DNA of 64,000 bases from Phaseolus vulgaris (GCF_000499845.2 NC_023751.2:34098309-34162308); one strand, 5' to 3'; positions 1 to 12,897 are shown, counted from the stretch's first letter. The notes: a model not told the origin generated them from the sequence alone. Made by a program: numbers and translations.

Positions 1-73
1 TTTAGAGGTGTTGTAGCCTGTACATTAGAATGGATCTACAGGATACAACAAAGAGTAGTTTATAAGTACTTAC

Positions 74-3000
74 CCGATCCATTTGAATATAGTTCCAGGT
101 CTTTGTGTAAAGATTGAACTACTTAATCCTTGAGGTACAGAATTGTTCAAGGCAATTGCTTCTTCCAGAGTCTAAGTTGAAAATAGTAAAGTTCATTCCT
201 AAAACTAAATTCCAAAAGAAATAGTCCAATGAAAGAAGATATAGAATATACGCTACCTGAAATTTCATGACATAAAGAACTGGACCAAACAATTCTTCTT
301 TAACTACAGGAGCATCTGAAGATATCTCAACAATCGTTGGTTGTACAAAATTTCCTTCTGACTCTAACACGGATCCACCTGTTAAGATCTTCCCTCCCTG
401 ATAATCAGTAATTCAGAGTATAAAGTACATTAACACCACTGAGAATACAAGCATCCAATCTATTGTATATAGCATAACCTTCGCAAAATTACAGAAAAGA
501 ATGTTACATTCCCTAAATATTTAACTTAACAGGAAAAGAGTAAAATGAAACATGCCTGGGATTTTATGACTGAAATACCCTTCTGAAAGTTTTCCACGGA
601 AGTACGAGTATGCAATGGCCCAACTAGAGTCCCCTTCTCCAAGGGGTTCCCAATCTTGACTTGTTTGTAGAGTCCAACAAGTTGGTCTAGTACATTTGCG
701 TAAATACTCTCGTGCAAAAACTGCAGCACAAGAAGTTGAACAAGAAAATAAATATACCTTATGAAATAACACATGACTTGCATTAAAATTATGAATTCAA
801 TCTTTTAAATTGGTTCTAATACCAGTCTGCGGCAGGTTGTACAACGCTGACCAGCAGTACCCACAGCAGCAAACAAAATAGAGCGTACAGCCAGTTTAAT
901 GTCTGCATCATCCATGACTATTATTGCATTGTTTCCACTTAACTCAAGCAAGCACTTGCCAAATCTGTCATTCACTGTTTGCTGCACCATCAAACCCACC
1001 TATATAACAGGGAAAACATCATCATAAACTCACCATAAGATCGTAATCTCCAACACATTCTGAAGTAAGTTAACATTTCCGAGTTTCTACATTAGTTATT
1101 TAATAAGGAGGAAGGGCAACATACATGATTAAACAGTACATGACACATGGAAGTAGTTGCACCAAAAGGGCAATGATTTAGAATGTTAGATATCAGATAT
1201 CTTTATCTTTATAGATAGACTACAATAAGACTAGAGTACTAAGGGCAACTAAACTGAGCATCATTCAGGTAACATGTACATCTTTGGATTCACAAATAGA
1301 AATTTATATATCCTATTCAATAAGTTTAATTATGCTTGGCTGTTTAAAACATTATGCCCAACTACTAAGTACATAAAGTACCTTTGTACTTCCAGTGAAT
1401 GAAACCAGGGGAATGCGTGTATCTTTTGCTATTGCCTGACCAATGTCAGCACCTCCACAGAAAGAGGTGAATATTGCACCGGGTAAGTTGTTCTTCTCAA
1501 GAACTTCAGCTACTAGCTTTGTCACAGCAATAGTTATCAGAGGAGTTGTTGGAGCGCCCTTCCTTTAATGTATGTGGTAATCAGAAAAACATATATTATA
1601 AAGATAACACAATTGCCATCGAAAATTGTAACACTCGATAAACTGACAAATGAATACATATACACACAACATCCATACAGATCTGCATAATTGGCACCAA
1701 CAAAGTTTTTTGATAATCTTTTATGATAAGACTTTCTTTCTTGTCTGTGTATTATATGGACATCTTTTGGGGGGAGGGGGCTGAATGGGTAGGCAAACCT
1801 TAGATATAAGCATGGAAGTGAACTTGCAATTTTACACGAACGTGAATGAATTTTCTCAAGTTCACACAAGATTACTCAAAACCAAGTTTGCAAACGTATT
1901 AACCTGTTTCTTGTATCCAGGATTGTAAACTTGTGAATTTTACAAGTTGGCTTGTTTGTTTGATAACCATTGAGTATTGTGGGGAGATAAGAGAAAAGAT
2001 GGAGTTCAGGGGGCACTAGGGGGATTCAGGAAATTAGTTATGACTAGTGAGAGAGACTAGGCACTCCCAAATTGTCCAGAAGTTGTATTTCTTTCTGCAA
2101 TTTCAGAGCAACTAGACTTCCAGGATTTGATATTGCACTGATTCGGGGTGGAACTTTCCCATATCAATACAAATATCATCTCTGTTTTTACCTCATTTAT
2201 TGGTACCAATCAATTACAAAAATATATACCAATTACCATTTCATGAACAACAATAAAAACCACCACCACCAAGTCTTATCCCACTAGGAGGGATATAGGC
2301 TTCATGCATCGATGTCACTGAGATATGAAAATACAGGAAGTGCAATTGGAGAAGTTGAAGGGCATATTATATCTTATACTCCCATTCAGCAACCACTCGT
2401 CATCTAAGAAATATTCACTTAATACAAATAAATTAGGTTAGAGATATGAAGTGGATTTCCATAACAAAATGTGTAGTTACCCAAAAGCCTAAAAGTCAAG
2501 GAAGAGGTTCACCATATCCCTTTTTCTGACCAATCATACTAATTTGTGCTAACGAAATACATACAGCTAAACAGTAATGCATCAAGAACCGAAGTATAGG
2601 ATAAATACTAATGTTCAAGTCAAAGAAAATGGTGGAACACAACCAGGTAAAATTGTCGTGAAGTCTACATATACCATTATTCCAATTAAATTATTAGAGC
2701 CAATTATCAACAGACAAAATCTCAAAATATAAAGATAGATAGAAAGATAGACTTACCATACAACACAGTTGCCACAGACCAATGCAATGCAAGCATTCCA
2801 TCCTGAGGCACAACAGAAATTAACATGTTTTGATTACAATTAGATGAAGCATAAAACACATGCAAAAATGTCATGCAGTAACGTGTTCAATCTGTTGATA
2901 TGTAACATTGAACTGATATACAAGATCCAAAGGAATTTGTTGCTGTGTGCATTAAAACAGAACGAGAAAAAACATACCTAGAACTGCGCATGGAAAGTTG

Positions 3001-4710
3001 AAAGCGGTGATTACACCAACTATTCCAAGGGGGTTCCATACCTGTGGTGTAAAATCATGTGTTTCGGTTAACATCATCGCACCCATTAATTATTATAGTT
3101 ATAAATCGGTATAAAAACTTGCAAATAATTATACTTCTAATACGCACCTCAAACATCATGTGATCTGGACCTGTTAAAAGAAAAAGTAGAAGAAAACAAT
3201 AAATCAAAATTGGAATTTCTTCTAGAGAAATCACTATCAAAACAAAAGACTATCCCCAGCTACAGCTTATTCTAAACAACTATCTAACCATAAAGGATTA
3301 TAAAGAAAAGATGAACAATTAATTTAGGTACACAACAATCTTACGTTCTGATGGTATAATTGATCCACTCAATTGTCGGCTTAACCCAACGGCGTAATCA
3401 CACATATCAATAATTTCCTGTAATGGGTAGAAAGATCACAAAATATATCCATAAAAAAATGGTATGTGAAAAATCTTAAACGCAGTAATTTTCTCATTTA
3501 CATGGTGTAATGTAAGTGATTAATTTGGTTCTGTGGATAGTTAGAAAAGGCACTAAAACGCTTGAGTGTTAGCCTATATGCACACCAATATTTATGGAAC
3601 GCTCCCAACAGCAAAAATAAAGCAACTTGGAAAAACCAACATCCTCAGAGGACCCACTATTGGGAACAAACCAAGAAGATGCAGTGAATAATTCTTATAA
3701 GCAATCTACTAAAAACTGAATAAAAAAATTACTTTGGAGTAGAAATTAGGATATAGTCTAAGAAACCCTTCAATTAGTTGATAAATGTTATCGAGGAAAA
3801 AAATGTAAATGTAGTTGCTGGCAAATGTGTTATCAAGTCTTTCACATTACTAATAACACATTTGCCAAATGAATAGGTAAATAATCAGCTATAAGGCATA
3901 AAGTTTCATCAGAACAACATAAATTAGAATGTCCCTGAACACGTCAAACTGTTCTAATTAGAAAAAGCTGAACATCATTGCTTATCTTTTTTCAGTTGAC
4001 ATTAAAGAATTTTTGAGTGTCATACACAATCCAAACTCTGATTTCTACGTTGTCAAACCTGACAAAACGCCACAAAATAATGCAGAACAAAGATAACTGT
4101 GATACCTGAACTTCCCCAATTCCTTCTGGAAGAATTTTTCCCATCTCAAGAGCCACCAGCCTACCCAGAGGATCCAACTTGGCCCTCAAAGCTTCACCAA
4201 TCTGTCTCACAATCTCACCTCTCTTTGGTGCCGGAATCTGCAACAGCATTACAAGAACATCCTCAAATCTTTTCCAATATAAGGTAGATTCCGTGCTTGC
4301 TGGAAACTCTACCATGTAACTGAAACAAAACTTACTAAACCCCCCAAAAGCTAAAGTAAACAACTTTTTGTTAAATGAAAAAAAAACTCACAGTCATCCA
4401 TGTCTTGGCTGCTTCACTGCAGGCTTGCAAGCCCTCTTCATAATCTTGCAAAGTAGCTTCAGTGACTTCAGCTATGGTCTATTTTTCAAATCACCAACAA
4501 TCACGCACATGACAATGAAAGAAATCCTCAACAATAAAAGGAAATAAAAAAAAAAAAAGTAATGAGAAAGTGAACCTGATTGTTAGAAGGATTAACAGAA
4601 GTGACAGAAGAACCAGTGGCTTTCCATTGGCCATTAACATAAGAGCCAATATTGGAGGAACCCAAGCCAATCTCCTTCAAAAAGTCGAAGCTATTGTTTT
4701 CAGAACCCAT
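74..4710 (-). CDS. ALDH7B4: Aldehyde dehydrogenase family 7 (antiquitin, ALDH7B4-type), 12 exons, 3' end outside the window
   Basis: NAD-dependent aldehyde dehydrogenase of the antiquitin family. These enzymes oxidise alpha-aminoadipic semialdehyde and other stress-derived aldehydes, and plant members are turgor/ABA-responsive. Exons read from the minus strand: 4710-4576, 4478-4392, 4237-4106, 3417-3345, 3170-3148, 3041-2978, 2802-2757, 1562-1382, 999-823, 720-556, 397-257, 171-74. The phases all join and give about 440 uninterrupted residues. The general-base Glu lies in LELSGNNA (about residue 266) and the catalytic Cys in GQRCTTCRR (about residue 300). Family members are about 508 aa, so roughly 67 C-terminal residues (PSGSDCG... 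onward) lie left of position 1. The ATG at 4710 (MGSENNSF) is chosen because known plant homologues start there; an in-frame ATG at 4761 would add 17 serine-rich residues. Intron 7 (1563-2756) is the longest. Exon 10 ends in a GC donor. Appears functional; the symbol is by recalled similarity. Confidence 0.93.
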
Positions 4711-4767
4711 TTTGTTGCAGGAAGATGATGAAGAGAAGAATGATTGAGAAAAGCGGTGCAAGAGATA

Positions 4768-4840
4768 GTTTATTTATAGTCCATTTTGTTATGGCCATTT
4801 TTTGTACAAAAGCTCGCATTTCCAGAGATGACGTGGCATA
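4768..4840 (-). promoter_or_regulatory. ALDH7 core promoter: TATA box and ABRE-like element
   Basis: On the minus strand TATAAATA lies at 4778-4771, about 60 bases upstream of the chosen ATG. This leaves a short CT-rich leader. Further upstream, ACGTGGC (an ACGT-core/ABRE-type motif) is read on the plus strand at 4831-4837. ACGT elements are typical of ABA- and drought-responsive plant promoters, and ALDH7B4 genes are known to be dehydration-inducible. Assignment to this gene is inference from position. Confidence 0.5.
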
Positions 4841-5420
4841 AAAGCATATGTTAGGTTAAACGATAAGATCTACGGTAATCATGACGATGCGCCAAATCCC
4901 AATCTTGTCGTTTTCATCACTCGACGAATATCAATTCAAGATTTAACAGTTTCACTTAATTCAATTCTTATTGTTTTTTAAAATAACAAAATTTAATTAT
5001 ATTAAGAATATTTCGTTGGCCTGAATTTGTTTTCAAACAAATTACAAGTGATTTGGTTGAAAATTATAAATACGTGAGAAAGAAAACAAAAATAGATGTA
5101 AGATGGAAAAAGAAGTTAAAAATATTGTAGAGTGTTTAATTTTTAAAAATATATTACTATCTATGAATACTATTTATTTTAATACTCATCATTAAATATT
5201 CCTCCTTTATTATTTAGTATTTAATACTTATTTATTTTAGTATTTTTGTAATTTATTATTATTTACTATGAATTAGTTATCAGAAGCTAAAAAAGATAAA
5301 ACTGATCTGTATCTGGTGAACAAATACTTGGCTTTACCACACTGCACATGTGTCCATGTTTCATTATCAATTCTGTTTTATCACTTTTCTTGATCTCATC
5401 CAATCCAATGAGTAGTTATA
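4841..5420. other. AT-rich intergenic sequence
   Basis: Upstream region of the ALDH7 gene. It holds A/T runs and short direct repeats such as TTTAGTATTTAATACTTATT near 5210-5240. No coding potential or element boundary was seen. Confidence 0.5.
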
Positions 5421-6237
5421 GATGTGGATACGAGTAATACAATATTGAATTTCTTCTCGAATTACATGAATTTTTAAATGCTATGTATTGATATGAATTT
5501 TTAAATGTAATATGATTGAATGATATGTATTATATTGTATGAAATTGATGTAATATATTTGGGATAATGTATGAGTTGTTATTTGATGGTACATTAAGTA
5601 TGAAAAATCTATGTTTAACGGAAATCATCTGGCTTCACTGATGATCTAAGTCATGTAGACTAAGATATCAGGAGGTGAGAAGCTGAGAGGGAGTTCATAC
5701 ACACCGGGTCCCGCTGTAGATACTCGGTATTGAATGTTTGAACTTACCCTGATCCTTTCTATTGGATTCACTTGTAATCTTTGGATTAGGTGTTATGAGT
5801 CTTCCAGAATATGAAGTGGGATTGAAATGAAATCCAATGATTATGATTGAAAATAGATCCATGTGTAATCTATATGAATGAGAGAATTGGTATTGAAATT
5901 TTACATGAAATCATTTAAAGAAATGTTTATAAATTATTAGTCTAAATTGGTTCTATTTCCATGAATTATGTTATGAATTTTCTTTGCACTAGTTTACTCT
6001 TGTTTTTCGTGTTGTGTTTGAACTGCGATGACTATACTATGTATACGAGCAGATGACCATACAGGTGCAGAAAAGCCTTAGAGGTTTCAGAGTTTTATTT
6101 TGACCTATGAATATGTAAATATTTGTATTTCTATAAATCTTAATCAGGTATTATGAATGTTTTGAAAAATTCCAAATTTATATAGAAAGGATAGAACTTT
6201 TATTGTAATAGTTATATATAAATTATGAGGTATTACA
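5420..6237 (+). mobile_element. Probable truncated LTR (3' part), Ty3/gypsy-like
   Basis: The layout resembles the second half of the solo LTR at 15773-17899. Both have a moderately GC-containing block (5640-5790) and then a stretch with ACAGGTGCAGAAAAGC (6061-6076), comparable with ACAGGTGATAGAGCTCC in the other LTR. Both then have a TATGTAAATATTT motif and end ...GGTATTACA (to 6237), comparable with GGGATGTTACA. No 5' end or TSD was found, so it is called a fragment. The family link is by eye and could be wrong. Confidence 0.35.
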
Positions 6238-8359
6238 GTTTGTGTAATCAAATGAGAAGAACGGTATTATATATTGTTATCAGTATTATAAATAATATTT
6301 TACAAAACAAAAAATAAGTAAAAAGTCCGCACATCAAAATTTAAAATTCTAGCTTAGTAATTAAAAAAAAATCAAAAGCCTAAATGATAGAAATAGATAT
6401 AATATAGAATTAAAAAGTGAATGAATCATATTTTATATATATATTATTTCTCTTTTATTAAACATGTCTATTTTTTACTCTCTTTTTTTCAATTCTTTTT
6501 TTTTTTTTATCAAAGACAATTATCTAATAGAAAGAAAGTAGGTAACTGAAAAAGAAAGAAAAAAAGAAAAATATATAAGAAATAAAGAAAAAAAGGTAAT
6601 TATTTGATTTAAAAAAATGTAGCAAAATTTGTAAGATAATTTAATTTAAAAATTTATTAATAAAATACCCTAATATATAACGTTATCTGTGAAGATGCAC
6701 ATGGTGGTTTGTATGATAACAGAGGCAGCAGAGGAAGAAAAGCTGAAGACACAATAAAATAAATACGAAAAGTGAGTGTGATGAGAAGTCTTTTCGCCAT
6801 TGTCTCAGACCTCTTTTTGTCATCTGTGAACAACCATCAGCTACAAAACAACATTTCTTCCTTTTTTTTCTTTTCAAAAAATAGATCTAAGCAGAGATAT
6901 GGGACCTACTCAACAATTTCTTCTTCCTTCACGTTCCATCAATTATTACATGCTTTATACTTTTCCAGATATAAATCAAATACAAATACCAAATAAATTA
7001 TAAATTATAAATAAATGGCTATTTTGGTTTCTAAAAGTGTAAATCAATATAAATTTAAGTTTTTAATCGTACACTACAATTTTGTTATTAAAGTGTAATG
7101 TTTAGTGACCATTTTGTCATTAAAATGTAATATTTAATCACAAATTTAACTTTATTAAGTTGTATTTAAGAATTTAGTCTAAATATTTTTTTGTGATTTC
7201 CGGGATAATCCGGTCAACAGAGTGATGAAAAAAATTATAATTTTCTGAACTCAAACATTATTAAAAATAAGTAAACATCGATTTTATATTAATTATTAAG
7301 ACGATGTTTATTTGTTAAGAAAATTAACAAAAACATTAATTACAATAGTTCACTTGTGAAATGTTAAATATACCAAATCATATAAATTATGAATGAAGCT
7401 AGCCAAGAAAAAAACAAAAGATATTTTATTTGTGTGTGAAAAACAAAAATGCATTTTAGTATTATCTTTTCCAGAAGTGATTTAGATGAGAATGAAGTGC
7501 TTCTTTGCTCGACACGGAAGCGTTTATTTGTTGAATAGCGATAATACGATTTTTGTGCTTGCTTCGTCACTATGTATTCTTATTATTATTTTATTATTAT
7601 CATAACCATGTATAAATATCACAAATAATGCGTTTTGGACAAATTAACTGACTTATATATCATCTTTTACTTTATTTATTTATATCTCTTTTAGTGTAAA
7701 TGAAACCACGTCTAATATTTCCTAAAAATAACATAGAAATAAATATATATAATAAAAAATAAATTTATAATTAAATATATATAATAAAAATAAATTTATA
7801 AATAATATAAAAAATATTAAAATAATAATACTGGAGGTTGTTATGTGATTGTATAAAAGATATGAATTATTAATGTATTGTTATTTTAAATTTTCAGCTA
7901 AATAAGTTCTTTAAATATTCATTTTGTCGTATTTAAATGCACTATGTTAAAAATTAAGTGGCGGATAAATGATTTTTATTGTTATTCTTTTTTAGCCGTC
8001 AAAATTTATTTTTGTTTATTTTTTATTTTTTTTAAGTTTCGGAACACGAGACACTTCCTTTGTATATATGTTCCGAACATTTAAAGAATAAAATAAAATG
8101 AGATTATTAAGGATATTTTAATCGCATACAAAAAAAAATATCATACAAGATATATAAAGGTTGGTATCACATCATATAACTAAATAGTTCCAGTAAAAAA
8201 ATTTCTTATAATAAGTTACATTCACTTGTCAATTTCAATATTCCTATATACACATGAGTGAATGCATGAACTGAATATTGACAATAAAAAAAAACGTCTA
8301 CAATGTACTCAAATATATGCCATATAAACATTTTTCTATGCCCCTGCCCTTCCCCTGCA
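6238..8359. other. AT-rich intergenic sequence
   Basis: Long A/T-rich stretch with poly-purine and poly-T tracts (6470-6600). Only short chance ORFs occur. Near 7740-7810 a motif of the form AATATATATAATAAAAATAA is repeated. No gene or bounded element was recognised. Confidence 0.5.
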
Positions 8360-8368
8360 TATAAATAG
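8360..8368. repeat. Target-site duplication (left), TATAAATAG
   Basis: The nine bases TATAAATAG occur here and again at 15533-15541, directly flanking the element whose ends both begin GACAGC. Nine-base duplications are characteristic of Mutator-like elements. Confidence 0.85.
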
Positions 8369-8489
8369 GACAGCCTGTACCTCGGCACGCCCGTAAAGTT
8401 TGAAAATACTAAAATTATCCTTAAGTAAAAAATAAAAATGAAAATATTCGTTTACATTTTTTTTACAAGTGAAAAAGACAGCACTTTGT

Positions 8490-8592
8490 GTGGTGGTGGG
8501 TGGAGAGTCCTTGAGGTGGTTCTTGAAGTGGTGCTTGAGGTGGTGAGAAGATGTTTGAGGTGGTGCGGGGTGGTAGTTGGTAGCACGGGTGT
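8490..8592 (+). repeat. GGTGGT-rich degenerate tandem repeats near the MULE left end
   Basis: Units like CTTGAGGTGGT and CTTGAAGTGGT follow one another in a locally GC-richer patch. Both strands give short low-complexity ORFs here that are not genes. The block sits between the terminal repeat and the palindrome array, and a purine-rich block holds the equivalent place at the right end. Confidence 0.6.
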
Positions 8593-8689
8593 TAACGATC
8601 GTGCTGGTGTCGACATTGTTACCATTGGTGAGCTTGTCATTCTCATTCGTTGGTAAGCTTTGTACCTTAAATAGTAATTTTTGGATTAG

Positions 8690-9125
8690 TTAATTCGGTG
8701 GATCAACAAATCACATAATCCGGTGCATAAGCAAAGCTTTCTGGATCAGATAATCCGTAGGTATATTGGATCTGGACCTACCAAATTAACACTTATGGAT
8801 TGTGTAATCCGGTACCAAAATGAACTATGGATTACGTAATCTGGAAGTGTTTTCAAAACTCCACATATGCCTTATGGAGTACGTAATCCAGAATCCATTT
8901 TGTTGTATTAATATGACTTACACATTACGCAATTTGAAAGTTATTTTAAAACTTCAAATATAACTTACGGATTACATAATCCAAAACTAAAATTTTTGAC
9001 TTACGGATTACACAGTCCATAAGTCATTTTTGCAGTTCTAAAATGACTTACGGATTACATAATCCGGAAGTCATTGTGTAGATAAAATTTGACTTACGGA
9101 TTATACAATCCAGAAGTCATTTTTA
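8690..9125. repeat. Left subterminal array of a palindromic motif (about 10 copies)
   Basis: Variants of a palindrome with core GGATTACGTAATCC, usually inside CTTACGGATTAC-TAATCCGGAAGT, recur every 35-50 bases (for example near 8797, 8830, 8876, 8968, 9050, 9095). Copies differ mostly by transitions and keep dyad symmetry. A matching array lies at 14936-15165. Arrays of this kind in DNA transposons commonly serve as transposase binding sites; that role is inferred. Confidence 0.75.
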
Positions 9126-9225
9126 AGTCTGAAAAGTGAATTTTATTTTTATTTTGCATACTTGTGTGAATTTATGAAAATTATAATAAAATGAAAATTT
9201 ATGTTTTATGAATGAAGGTGTAATT

Positions 9226-12200
9226 ATGGAAGAATTAATGAATTTTGTGCATCAACATGGATTGTGTGAAGGGGACTATGATATCCATTTTACAACAGAT
9301 GAGGTGAATAAAATTTCATTTCATTCATGTTGGTTATGGACTTGGTTTTGTTATTGTCATTATAATGTCTGACATAGCAAATGGAAAGTAAGGGAGAAAG
9401 ACATATGTCATGTTAGGTTGTGAAAGGAGGGTAGTTACTTAGGATGGTTTGGAGGTTAGTGTAAGTGGTACTAGAAAATGTCAATATCCCTTTAAATTGC
9501 GAAGTAAACCTGTTGGAAAGGGTCAAGGTTAGGTACTTAAGGTAATATGTGGTACTCATAATCATGATTTGTATGATACATTAGTTGGTCATCCATGCAA
9601 GCAGATTAAAAGTGAATGAACATTCAATGCTTGTTGATATGACTAAAAGCAGGGTTAAGTCGGGTAATATTCTACGTACTTTGAAGGAGAATAATGAGGA
9701 TAATATGACAACAATAAAGCAAGTATACAATGCAAGATACTCATACAAGAGATCAGTTAGATGACCAAGAACTAAATTACAACAGTTAATGATGTTGTTA
9801 GACCGTGACAACTATCTTCACTGGAGTACGTGTCATGAGTCTTCCAATATTGTTAGTGATATTTTCTGGACTCATCCTGATGCTGTGAAACTCTTGAATT
9901 CATTTAACATTGTATTCTTAATGGATACGACTTACAAAACAAACAAATATCGACTGCCTTTGCTTGAGATTGTTGGTGTAACTTGTACAGGTCTATCCTT
10001 TTTTTGTTGGTTTTGCATTCTTATCTAGCGAGAAAGAAAAGAACTTCATATGGGCATTGCAAAAATTTATAGGGTCACTTTTGACATCGCATGTGGGGCC
10101 TGAAGTCATTGTTTGTGATAAAGATCTTGTTTTGATGAATGCCATCAATATTGTGTTTCCTAAAGCGAGAAATCTTCTTTGTCAGTTTCACATCAATAAG
10201 AATGTTAAAGTAAAGTGTAAAATGTTGGTGGATTATGTCGAGGCTTGGGAAGTTGTGATGGATTCATGGAAGACTATCATTGATTGTATAGAGATTGGTA
10301 AATTTGATGGGTTTGTGAAATTTTTTGAAACTATTTGTTCACAGTGACCATTACTTGTTCAATATGTGAAGAACACATGGATTATTCCGCACAAAGAAAA
10401 GTTTGTGAAGTGTTGGACAAATTCGTTAATGCATTTGGGAAATACAACATCAAACAGGTATATCAATGCCTTTACTTTGTCTGAATGTGATTCATCATCT
10501 CAGTTGTCAATTCAACAAGAATGGGATGTGATTCTATCTCGGTTCAAACAAGTTGATATTTGTGGCAAAGTGACAATTAAAAATAAGTTGCGTGAAATTG
10601 CCTACCCAAACATGACAACATTATGTGCACCAATTAATGTAGTTAAGACAAAAGAATCCCAAAAGAGTCAAGCAAATAAATTTTAGAGGTCTACAAAACG
10701 CACCCCTTCATATTTTGAGCATGTAGATCGCATCCATTTTGTAAATGATAGTTCATCATCTTTGAAGACTCATAAGGGAGAGGTTAAGGTGACGACCAAC
10801 ACCAATGAAATTCCCATGCTTGATCAATTTCATCCGAAATGTCACCCTTATATTTTGGATGTAATAGATGTTAAAGTTGATGGGCATTGTGGGTTTCGTG
10901 CTATTGCCTCATTGTTGGGGATGGGTGAAGAGTCATGGTCACTGATGAGCATATATTTATTCACACTTAATAGCCTTAATCATAGATTATTGGACTATAA
11001 TAATTAATAAATCCATTGTTTTAATTAATATTCTTATAATTGGGTTTATTTAGGCCTTAACTATTATTATTGTTAATTTTGTGTTTTTAGGGTAAATGAT
11101 CTGAAGCATCTACCTTTGTGAATGGGCCAAATATGCAAAAGTCCAAGTTGCTTCTTTGAATCAAAACAGAAAACAAATTCTGTTGGAGAAGAAAGGGAAA
11201 ATAAAAGCTACAAGATTCCAGAAATAGAATTGGAAGCAAATCTTCTGCAAAATAAAAAGAATTATGGAAAGTGGAAACTGTTTACAAAATCTAAACTGCA
11301 ATATTTTCCCAAGATCCTTGGAGCAGAAAAGCCTTATAAAAGGACACAAGCATCAAGTAGAAAGGGAGAGAGCTTCATAGGGTTTTCTTAGTTTCTTTTC
11401 TTATTTGTAATTCTTTTGCCTCCGCATGGAAAGCTAAACCTTTTGGTTGATTCCTTTGTGATTCCCCATTGAGTTCTGAGGTTTTGATCAATAAAAGTTT
11501 CTATTGTTAATTCTCTATAGCAGTTGTTTTTATTGTCTAATCTCCTGGAAAACTAGTTTTTGTGAGAGGTTGTACTTGAACGCATGATTGAGAGTCTTCC
11601 TTATCTTAAACTTTGGTTTCTTAGTTAGTTCGTATTGTTCTAATTAATTTCTTGGGCGCATGATTCAAGAGAGAGGAGATAAGCATTCCCATGGAGTATA
11701 CGCATGGAACAAAGTGGGTATTGATTAAACCGGTAGACGCGCATGCTTTACTGGTGAGCTTCAGTTGAATTAGGTTTGGCGCATGTTCAATCTAGTTTAA
11801 CTCTGCTGAGGATTGAGAAAAGAATAATCTTTAGAGAGCCTGTGAAGAATTCATTGGTGGAAGAACTTGGGAGTCAATCTGCATTCTTTACTGATTCAAA
11901 TCATCATTTATATTTTCTTGCTAAGCGATCACAACCCCTATTTCTTTACTATTATTGCTAATTTTCATTGTTTGCAGATAGGTTTTGAATTCTATTCACT
12001 GAAATTACTATTGGATTCGTTGGGAGACGACTTGGGGTCATCTGACCACAACTATATTATCATCTCTCTAGTGTTAGGCAAGTCTACGCTAGAATCATAT
12101 TAATTTGACAGCAAAACGACAGCTATCAGTCACTCATCATAATGGATTTATTCAAAGAAATATCTCAATGGTGTGAAGAATACACAACATTGTTAGGTGG

Positions 12201-12741
12201 CCATCAACGAGTAGAAGATATCAAGAGATCCCTACTAGTGAATGAGTTGTCAGTGGTAAGTGAATTTTCATAAGATTCATGTCCATTGATTAATTGATCT
12301 TGTATGCTATCTAATTTCATTATTGTATTTTGCAGGCTATGAAAAATGGATGACAATACCGGATATGGGATACTTAATAGCAAGTAGATACCATATTATC
12401 TTAGTATGTTTGTCATTGAAACAAAATATAACTATTTCCCATTGCGAACTGCACCCCCTACCGATGTTAGTCTACACCGACTACCATGTATTGGCCATGT
12501 GTATTTGTGCAGGTAAGGTTCTTACTCAACACATTACTTATATTCCTTTGTTTGCTAATTTCCATTTGTGGTGCAGGTAAATTTGCTTGATGATTGTCCC
12601 ATACCTACCGCTGACATTTTATGGTGTACACATTGTTATCCAGAGGCAAGGTTACGGTCATCATATTACATTGATCAAATGCAATCTTTTACCCAATTAA
12701 TCAGTATTAGTCTGACATATGTGAATCTTGCAGACGATTGA
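9226..12741 (+). pseudogene. MURA-type MULE transposase fused to OTU-like protease domain, disrupted
   Basis: The start may be at 9226 (MEELMNFVHQHG). Reading with frame changes gives an N-terminal FAR1/zinc-finger-like region (RKTYVMLGCERR, GTHNHDL), then PRTKLQQLM and the MULE transposase core. The core shows two acidic positions, in FLMDTTYKTNKY and VIVCDKDLVLMNAI, then LCQFHINKNV. It continues through KRTPSYFEHVD into an OTU-like domain with DGHCGFRAIASLLGMGEESWSL (10882-10940). A solo LTR (10943-12128) splits that domain, which resumes at 12134 as LFKEISQWCEEYTTLLGG and ends at the TGA at 12739. Lesions include a TGA after ICHYNV near 9370, TAG near 9438 and 9530, a frameshift near 9610, TGA near 9760, a 1-base shift near 10000 and TGA near 10345. 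Two short introns seem present (12256-12335, 12514-12577). The segment that normally carries the OTU catalytic His looks deleted. Confidence 0.82.
10943..12128 (+). mobile_element. Solo LTR inserted in the OTU region (TSD GTCAC)
   Basis: The 1186-bp segment begins TGATGAGCAT and ends AGCTATCA, with TGAT/ATCA as short terminal inverted repeats. It is flanked by GTCAC at 10938-10942 and 12129-12133. Removing it and one GTCAC restores the reading of the OTU domain (SWSL then DLFKEISQW), which proves the insertion. There is no primer-binding site or polypurine tract inside and no internal gene, so it is best read as a recombined single LTR. A motif GGGAGACGACTTGGGGTCA lies at 12020-12038. Family not identified; strand arbitrary. 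Confidence 0.85.
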
Positions 12742-12897
12742 TGTAAACATAATTTATTATGTGGGGTTCCGTTTCATAATTTATTCGCGTTTATGTCAGA
12801 TAAAAATAAAATAGTAAACACTATAATATAAATTAATTAAATCATATTGTACACATACAAAGTTACTATTATTACAATCATGTAATAAAAAAATATA
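12742..12897. other. Spacer between the convergent MULE genes
   Basis: AT-rich gap between the stop of the OTU-like frame (12741) and the stop of the PMD gene (12898, minus). The two genes are tail to tail and no separate feature was found. Confidence 0.6.
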
